Part shown: positions 5,738 to 5,744 of the stretch, one piece after another
How the letters are laid out: each line of letters opens with the position of its first letter
Position numbering within the stretch: position 1 is the stretch's first letter
NCBI GenBank assembly: GCA_900542625.1
Contig: UQOH01000100.1
Location: forward strand, 1 to 5,744
Length of the DNA: 5,744 bases
Source of the DNA: an uncultured Fusobacterium sp.
GTDB taxonomy: Bacteria > Fusobacteriota > Fusobacteriia > Fusobacteriales > Fusobacteriaceae
Direction of reading: 5' to 3'
Position numbers and translations under genes: made by a program
Notes under the pieces: model-generated
Database searches by the model: none
The model's input: only the letters and a program-made list of their open reading frames with translations
Told to the model about the DNA's origin: nothing

Positions 5738-5744
5738 ATATTTA

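Overview
This is a low-GC, AT-rich bacterial window with arginine codons dominated by AGA and strong Shine-Dalgarno sites. Together with the selenocysteine genes and the gene content, it looks most like a Fusobacteriota chromosome (Fusobacterium or a close relative). That assignment is inference from style and content. No marker gene here proves it.

Layout. Three blocks are visible. (1) On the minus strand, from about 2160 down to the left edge, is a selenium operon: selD (selenide, water dikinase) followed after 3 nt by selA (Sec synthase, cut by the window edge). SelD is itself a selenoprotein. An in-frame TGA at 2101-2103 replaces the catalytic cysteine codon and is followed by a good bacterial SECIS-type hairpin. 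A caller that does not know this would start the gene at an internal GTG and lose the catalytic N-terminus. (2) On the minus strand, 4728 to 2486, is a two-gene operon. A 657-residue protein fuses a complete 3-dehydroquinate synthase (AroB) to a complete Ppx/GppA-type exopolyphosphatase/pppGpp phosphatase. It overlaps a small acylphosphatase gene by ATGA. (3) On the plus strand, 4844-5689, is htpX, an M48 membrane metalloprotease, diverging from the aroB fusion and ending in a strong hairpin terminator.

Non-coding parts. The 346-bp gap between acyP and selD holds an imperfect palindromic element of about 258 bp (2204-2461), with matching arms and a compact GC-richer hairpin core. It looks like a MITE-like or otherwise dispersed structured repeat. 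The 115-bp divergent gap upstream of aroB holds a perfect 8-6-8 inverted repeat lying on a TATAAT box, a candidate operator. The last bases hold the htpX terminator and a possible promoter that partly overlaps it.

How the genes relate. SelD makes selenophosphate and SelA uses it to make Sec-tRNA(Sec). Because SelD needs Sec itself, the pathway depends on its own product. The AroB-Ppx fusion joins entry to the shikimate pathway with a phosphate-polymer or alarmone phosphatase, and the neighbouring acylphosphatase is another phosphate hydrolase. A functional link between them is suggested by the fusion and overlap but is not shown by the sequence. HtpX, a membrane protein quality-control protease, appears to be an independent unit.
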